Shown here piece by piece: positions 60,217-64,000 of a DNA stretch of 64,000 bases. This stretch comes from Bacillus sp. A301a_S52 (GTDB taxonomy: Bacteria > Bacillota > Bacilli > Bacillales > Salisediminibacteriaceae), in the NCBI GenBank assembly GCA_024701455.1, contig JABXYP010000001.1, positions 2,670,001-2,734,000 of the forward strand. Direction: 5' to 3'. The position numbers were made by a program, and so were the translations under genes. Every line of letters starts with the position of its first letter. Positions within the stretch are counted from its first letter, which is position 1. The notes under the pieces are model-generated. The model did not search any database. It was not told where the DNA came from and saw nothing but the letters and a program-made list of their open reading frames with translations.

Positions 60217-61128
60217 TTATTGAGCCTGCTTTTTTTGTTGCATCATGGCTGGATGAAGCAGACAATTGTATTCCTCCTTTTCACCAAGTGGGACATGGCT
60301 AAGCCCTAATAAAATACGCGGACATTCGAATGACTTATCATTCTCATGCACGGTGACTCTATCTGGCTTAACAGTCCATAGAAATTGCTGATGACTGCCT
60401 ATCGTTCGATACGGAAGAAGTGAGACATTACCAATATTTTCTTCCTCTACATTTGTGAGATCACTAGGCGACCGTTTTGAGAAATTAACTAATGTCTTTG
60501 GGAATTGATCGGCAGTTTCAGTCATATCTATAATCATCACAGGTCTTTTTGAAAAAGGATCTGTTAATTGATTACCACTGTCAACAAATCCTTTTAACTG
60601 GATATGATGGCCTTGTAGTTCGACATGCACCTCCATTGTTGATTCGTAGCGTATCTTCACTGCTTCGATTGATTCAAACCTCTGTTTTGAATAATAAAAA
60701 ACAAGAGGGAACCCTACTAAGACAAACAACCAGCCTATTGGGCTACCAAAACTTGTCGTTCCTGGCCCTAAGGAATCCCCAATGAAGGCAGGGTCAACCT
60801 GAAGAAAAAAATGTATACCAATTAAAGCGCCTCCTACTGCAAAATTCACAAAATAAAACATCAAAAGGGTCTGAATGAAAGATCCTAATGTATTAAATCT
60901 AAAGGTGATTAATATAATAAGGACTGAATATAAACCTTTCAAAATGGGATGGGTCACGATCTCCAGTGATGGAATGATAAGACACCAAATATAAAGTGAT
61001 GCAAAGAAGGCACCAATTATTAAACGCTTTCTCGGCACATTCTTTTTTAAAACGGCGGCAGTCAAAATAAGCAACAATAAATCTATGAAAAAGTTTAGTA
61101 ACCAGATAATATCGAAATAAAGAGTCAT
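60217..61128 (-). CDS. spoIIGA: Sporulation sigma-E processing peptidase SpoIIGA
   Basis: Membrane aspartic protease at the septum that activates pro-sigma-E. 303 residues: five membrane segments in the N-terminal half (from YFDIIWLLNFFIDLLLLI) and a cytoplasmic protease domain with catalytic Asp in KGFVDSGNQLTDP. The open frame extends upstream to 61203, but ATG 61128 after GGTGGGG matches the usual N-terminus. Followed by sigE. Confidence 0.95.
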   Translation of the reverse strand: MTLYFDIIWLLNFFIDLLLLILTAAVLKKNVPRKRLIIGAFFASLYIWCLIIPSLEIVTHPILKGLYSVLIILITFRFNTLGSFIQTLLMFYFVNFAVGGALIGIHFFLQVDPAFIGDSLGPGTTSFGSPIGWLFVLVGFPLVFYYSKQRFESIEAVKIRYESTMEVHVELQGHHIQLKGFVDSGNQLTDPFSKRPVMIIDMTETADQFPKTLVNFSKRSPSDLTNVEEENIGNVSLLPYRTIGSHQQFLWTVKPDRVTVHENDKSFECPRILLGLSHVPLGEKEEYNCLLHPAMMQQKKQAQ

Positions 61129-61161
61129 AGACCCCACCGTCCAACCATGAATTTTAAAGAA

Positions 61162-61194
61162 AGTATAGCTTACCCGCCTCACTAAGTCTGTCAC
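61162..61194 (-). promoter_or_regulatory. Probable spoIIGA-sigE promoter (wide-spaced)
   Basis: Minus strand: GTGACA (61189-61194), 21-base spacer, TATACT (61162-61167), 34 bases before the spoIIGA ATG. The known spoIIG promoter of B. subtilis also has an overlong spacer (22) and needs Spo0A. I see no perfect Spo0A box upstream. The rest of 61195-61551 holds no gene. Confidence 0.55.
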
Positions 61195-61551
61195 TTTTTG
61201 CAACTAAAAGAACACTTTTTTTAAGAGATTTTTAAGGATTATGTCAAGACACTTCGTTCACTTATTTAGGATAAGTTAATCATTCTTAACTTAGTAGATT
61301 TAATAGTTTAGCTAGTAAGTGTACACCCTTGCAAATTTTCCGGTATTTAAGGGATATATTGTGAAAACCAGCACATATTTGACTTCGTAAGATACAGAAG
61401 CGAAAACCATTCCCTAAAAGATTTTGACGTGGCACCAGTATAATTGTAAATAATGTTCTAAATGAAGAGAGCCACCTTTGTTCGGATATTTACTTTTTTG
61501 GCTTTCAACAACACAAATGATTAAACTGAAAATCATGATAATACTCAAATG

Positions 61552-61594
61552 AAAAAAACCACTTTTTGAGTTTTTCAAACTCAAAAAGCGGTTT
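61552..61594 (-). terminator. ftsZ terminator
   Basis: Nearly perfect long hairpin with arms AACCACTTTTTGAGTTT / AAACTCAAAAAGCGGTT and, on the minus strand, seven Ts, 16 bases after the ftsZ stop. Confidence 0.92.
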
Positions 61595-61610
61595 ATATGT
61601 GACGTCTTTA

Positions 61611-62762
61611 TTAGCGATTGCGGCGATTACGCAAGAAGGTTGGAATATCAAGTGTATCCATTTCCTCTTCACTTTGCTGCTGTTGATTAGCTGAAGGCTT
61701 TTGCTGTTCTTGTGAAGAAGCAGTCTCTTTACGACTACTCCCACCTTGTGAAGGCGCCTGTCTCTGCTGGTTAATCGTTGAACGTTGGTTTTGAACCTGT
61801 TCATTTTGTTGACCATCAAAGCCAGTAGCAATAACAGTAACAACTATTTCATCTTTAAGATTTTCATTAATAACAGAACCGAATATCATATTGACTTCAC
61901 TATCTGAAGCTGACGATACGATTTCAGCTGCTTCGTGAACTTCAAATAAGCTTAAATTCGATCCGCCAGTAATATTCATAAGGATACCTTGTGCCCCATC
62001 AATACTTGTTTCTAGTAATGGAGAAGATATAGCTTTTTTAGCTGCTTCAGCTGCTCTGCTTTCTCCTGTAGCGATCCCGATCCCCATAAGAGCAGAACCT
62101 TTCTCACTCATAATCGCTTTCACATCTGCAAAATCCAAGTTAATTAAACCTGGTGTTGCAATGAGATCCGAGATCCCTTGTACACCTTGTCGGAGAACGT
62201 TATCCGCTTCTCTAAATGCTTCTAACATTGGTGTATTTTTATCGACGATTTCTAATAAGCGATCATTAGGAATAACGATTAACGTGTCCACTTTATCTTT
62301 TAATGCAGCGATACCGTTTGCCGCCTGCATCATTCGTTTACGCCCTTCAAATGTAAAAGGTCGCGTAACGACACCAACTGTGAGAGCTCCAGCTTCTTTT
62401 GCTATCTCAGCAATAACAGGAGCGGCTCCTGTTCCTGTTCCGCCTCCCATTCCAGCTGTGATAAATACCATATCTGCACCATTTAATTGCTCCTCAAGAT
62501 GCTCTCTACTTTCTTCCGCAGCCTTCTTTCCTATTTCTGGGTTGGCTCCCGCTCCTAAACCACGAGTTAACTTCCCACCCAGTTGCAGTTTTTCCTCTGC
62601 TTTTGATAAATGTAGAGCTTGCGCATCAGTATTTACAGCAATGAAGTCTACACCTTGTAAACCATTCTCAATCATCCTGTTAACAGCATTACTACCGCCA
62701 CCACCAACGCCTATTACTTTTATTTTCGCTAATTGTTCCATATCCATTTCAAAATCTAACAT
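61611..62762 (-). CDS. ftsZ: Cell division protein FtsZ
   Basis: Tubulin-like GTPase that forms the division ring. 383 residues: tubulin signature [23 protein letters not shown] at the N-terminus, a Gln/Ser-rich linker (about 316-370) and the conserved C-terminal tail [13 protein letters not shown] that binds FtsA, SepF and other partners. ATG 62762 ([11 protein letters not shown]) after GGGGG; the frame is open to 62792. Directly downstream of ftsA. Confidence 0.98.
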   Translation of the reverse strand: MLDFEMDMEQLAKIKVIGVGGGGSNAVNRMIENGLQGVDFIAVNTDAQALHLSKAEEKLQLGGKLTRGLGAGANPEIGKKAAEESREHLEEQLNGADMVFITAGMGGGTGTGAAPVIAEIAKEAGALTVGVVTRPFTFEGRKRMMQAANGIAALKDKVDTLIVIPNDRLLEIVDKNTPMLEAFREADNVLRQGVQGISDLIATPGLINLDFADVKAIMSEKGSALMGIGIATGESRAAEAAKKAISSPLLETSIDGAQGILMNITGGSNLSLFEVHEAAEIVSSASDSEVNMIFGSVINENLKDEIVVTVIATGFDGQQNEQVQNQRSTINQQRQAPSQGGSSRKETASSQEQQKPSANQQQQSEEEMDTLDIPTFLRNRRNR

Positions 62763-62812
62763 TTTCGATCCCCCAATCCGAGTTCGTTCCATTCGCTTCT
62801 AGTTGTGTGGTT

Positions 62813-64000
62813 CTACTCAAAGAACATTTTAAACATATTTGACACTTTCTTCTTAACACCAGGTCCTTCTTTAGGCTCCTTCACTTTTCCTTGACGAGTA
62901 TTCTCTTTCCGTTCTCTTTTGTCAACATTATGATTTACTTCATGCCCGGATTCTAATCCTTTCTTGGCCTCTTTGCCTTGTATACGGAGATTTCGATGGG
63001 CAAATGTAATTAAGCCCACGCCGTTCGTATACTGAGGCTCTCTGACGCCGATATAATCAGGAATAGCTACCCTCACATTCTTTTGCATAACGTCGCGTGC
63101 TAACTCCAAAACGCCAGGCATTTTGGCTACACCACCGGTTATAACATAGCCTCCGGACAAATCTTGATAACCCATCCGATAGATTTCTTTCATAACAAGG
63201 TTAAACATTTCTTCTAAACGTGGTTCAATAATATTCGCTAACTGCCATTGCGAAAATTCTTGCCTTTGATCACTGCCAATCTCCGAAACCTCAAACGTTT
63301 CATCATCGGAGGCGTGACTGACGAAGGCATGTCCATGCATTTTTTTCACATTTTCAGCTTCTTCAGTTGATGTTCTTAAGCCAACTGAAATATCATTAGA
63401 TATATGATCGCCACCAATAGGAATCTGTCTCGTCCCTTGTAACAAGCCGTCTTCAAAAACCGAAACGGTCGTGGAGCCTCCACCAAGGTCTATTAATGCG
63501 ACACCGAGGCTTTTTTCATCTTTTGACAATGCAATTGAACCAGCTGCTAGTGGCTGTAACACAATATCGGCAACTTCAAGCCCAGCTTTTTCTACACAGC
63601 GCAGAAGATTATGTAGCATTGTTTTCGCACCTGTAATGATCGTCCCTTCCATCTCTAGACGCACACCAATCATGCCACGTGGATCGTTAATTTCATCTAA
63701 TCCATCCACAATAAACTGGCGAGGGATAACATCTATAATTTCCCTTTCAGGGGGGATAGACACCACTTGCGCTGCATCAATAACTCTCGTAATGTCTTCA
63801 TCACCTATTTCTCTGTCTTCACTAGAAACAGCAACTACACCGTGACAGGATTGCAATTGAATGTGGTTCCCAGTTATCCCGACAACAACATGCTTTATAC
63901 TTAACCCTATCATTCTTTCTGCTTTATCAACAGCGTTTTGGATCGATTGGACTGTCTCATCTATATCAACAATTGATCCTTTTTTGATTCCTTCTGATTC
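62813..64000 (-). CDS. ftsA: Cell division protein FtsA (N-terminus cut by window edge)
   Basis: Actin-like membrane anchor of FtsZ; about 395 residues are seen and the frame continues past the right edge. VALIDLGGGSTTVSVFEDG and YVITGGVAKMPGVLELA are phosphate- and adenosine-binding motifs, and VKKKVSNMFKMFFE at the C-terminus is the amphipathic membrane-targeting helix. The residues before MIGLSIKHVVVGITG (ESEGIKKGSIVDIDETV) are the 1C domain region. 50 bases upstream of ftsZ. Confidence 0.96.
   Translation of the reverse strand, partial: ESEGIKKGSIVDIDETVQSIQNAVDKAERMIGLSIKHVVVGITGNHIQLQSCHGVVAVSSEDREIGDEDITRVIDAAQVVSIPPEREIIDVIPRQFIVDGLDEINDPRGMIGVRLEMEGTIITGAKTMLHNLLRCVEKAGLEVADIVLQPLAAGSIALSKDEKSLGVALIDLGGGSTTVSVFEDGLLQGTRQIPIGGDHISNDISVGLRTSTEEAENVKKMHGHAFVSHASDDETFEVSEIGSDQRQEFSQWQLANIIEPRLEEMFNLVMKEIYRMGYQDLSGGYVITGGVAKMPGVLELARDVMQKNVRVAIPDYIGVREPQYTNGVGLITFAHRNLRIQGKEAKKGLESGHEVNHNVDKRERKENTRQGKVKEPKEGPGVKKKVSNMFKMFFE

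Noticed and set aside
62161..62802. 213-residue plus-strand ORF opposite ftsZ
   Set aside because: It mirrors the ftsZ codons, has no ribosome binding site and no recognisable domain.

Overview
The window is a stretch of core chromosome from a low-GC, Gram-positive, endospore-forming member of the Bacillaceae. Evidence: sporulation genes (spoVM, spoIIGA, sigE, sigG), AGGAGG-type ribosome binding sites with frequent TTG/GTG starts, intrinsic terminators with U-tracts, a T-box, PyrR attenuators, and a gene order close to the Bacillus subtilis smc-rnc to ftsA region. I cannot name the species. The HD-GYP gene and the kapB/quinone reductase pair beside smc-rnc, and the absence of def, yloB, ylmA and ylmD from their usual places, separate it from B. 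subtilis.

Layout. Positions 1-4400 hold the smc start (cut by the window edge), a DUF1128 gene, an HD-GYP protein, kapB and a quinone-oxidoreductase-like gene. Positions 4400-9250 hold rnc and the fatty-acid/phospholipid cluster fapR-plsX-fabD-fabG-acpP, headed by a promoter with a FapR-like operator. Positions 9260-16800 hold recG, sdaAB-sdaAA (serine dehydratase), degV, yloV/fakA-like, asp23-like yloU, rpmB and the 26-residue spoVM. Positions 16900-31300 hold thiN, thiT, rpe, rsgA, prkC-prpC, rsmB, fmt, priA, coaBC, rpoZ, gmk, remA and yicC. Then come rqcH on the plus strand, a heterodimeric ABC exporter pair, the full pyrimidine operon (pyrR-P-B-C-carA-carB-K-D-F-E, 38136-49907) with three PyrR-type attenuators, rluD-lspA, ileS with an Ile T-box, the division cluster divIVA-ylmH-ylmG-sepF-ylmE-ylmC, the sporulation sigma cluster sigG-sigE-spoIIGA, and ftsZ-ftsA (ftsA cut by the window edge). 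Nearly everything is on the minus strand; plus-strand genes are the DUF1128 gene, kapB, rpmB, rqcH and two doubtful small ORFs.

No phage, insertion sequence, CRISPR array, rRNA or tRNA gene was seen, and I do not see a new multi-gene system. The most notable items are: (1) remA carries an exact 42-bp in-frame tandem duplication bounded by an 11-bp direct repeat; (2) the thiT leader folds as a three-way junction with a strong terminator, as a TPP riboswitch would, but lacks the canonical TPP core motifs; (3) a dispersed hairpin element occurs at 4082-4230 and, in opposite orientation, at 33876-33942; (4) def is missing between priA and fmt; (5) two short unannotated ORFs have plausible ribosome binding sites. 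Clear regulatory sites include a sigma-F-type promoter for sigG, a wide-spaced promoter for spoIIGA and the FapR operator.
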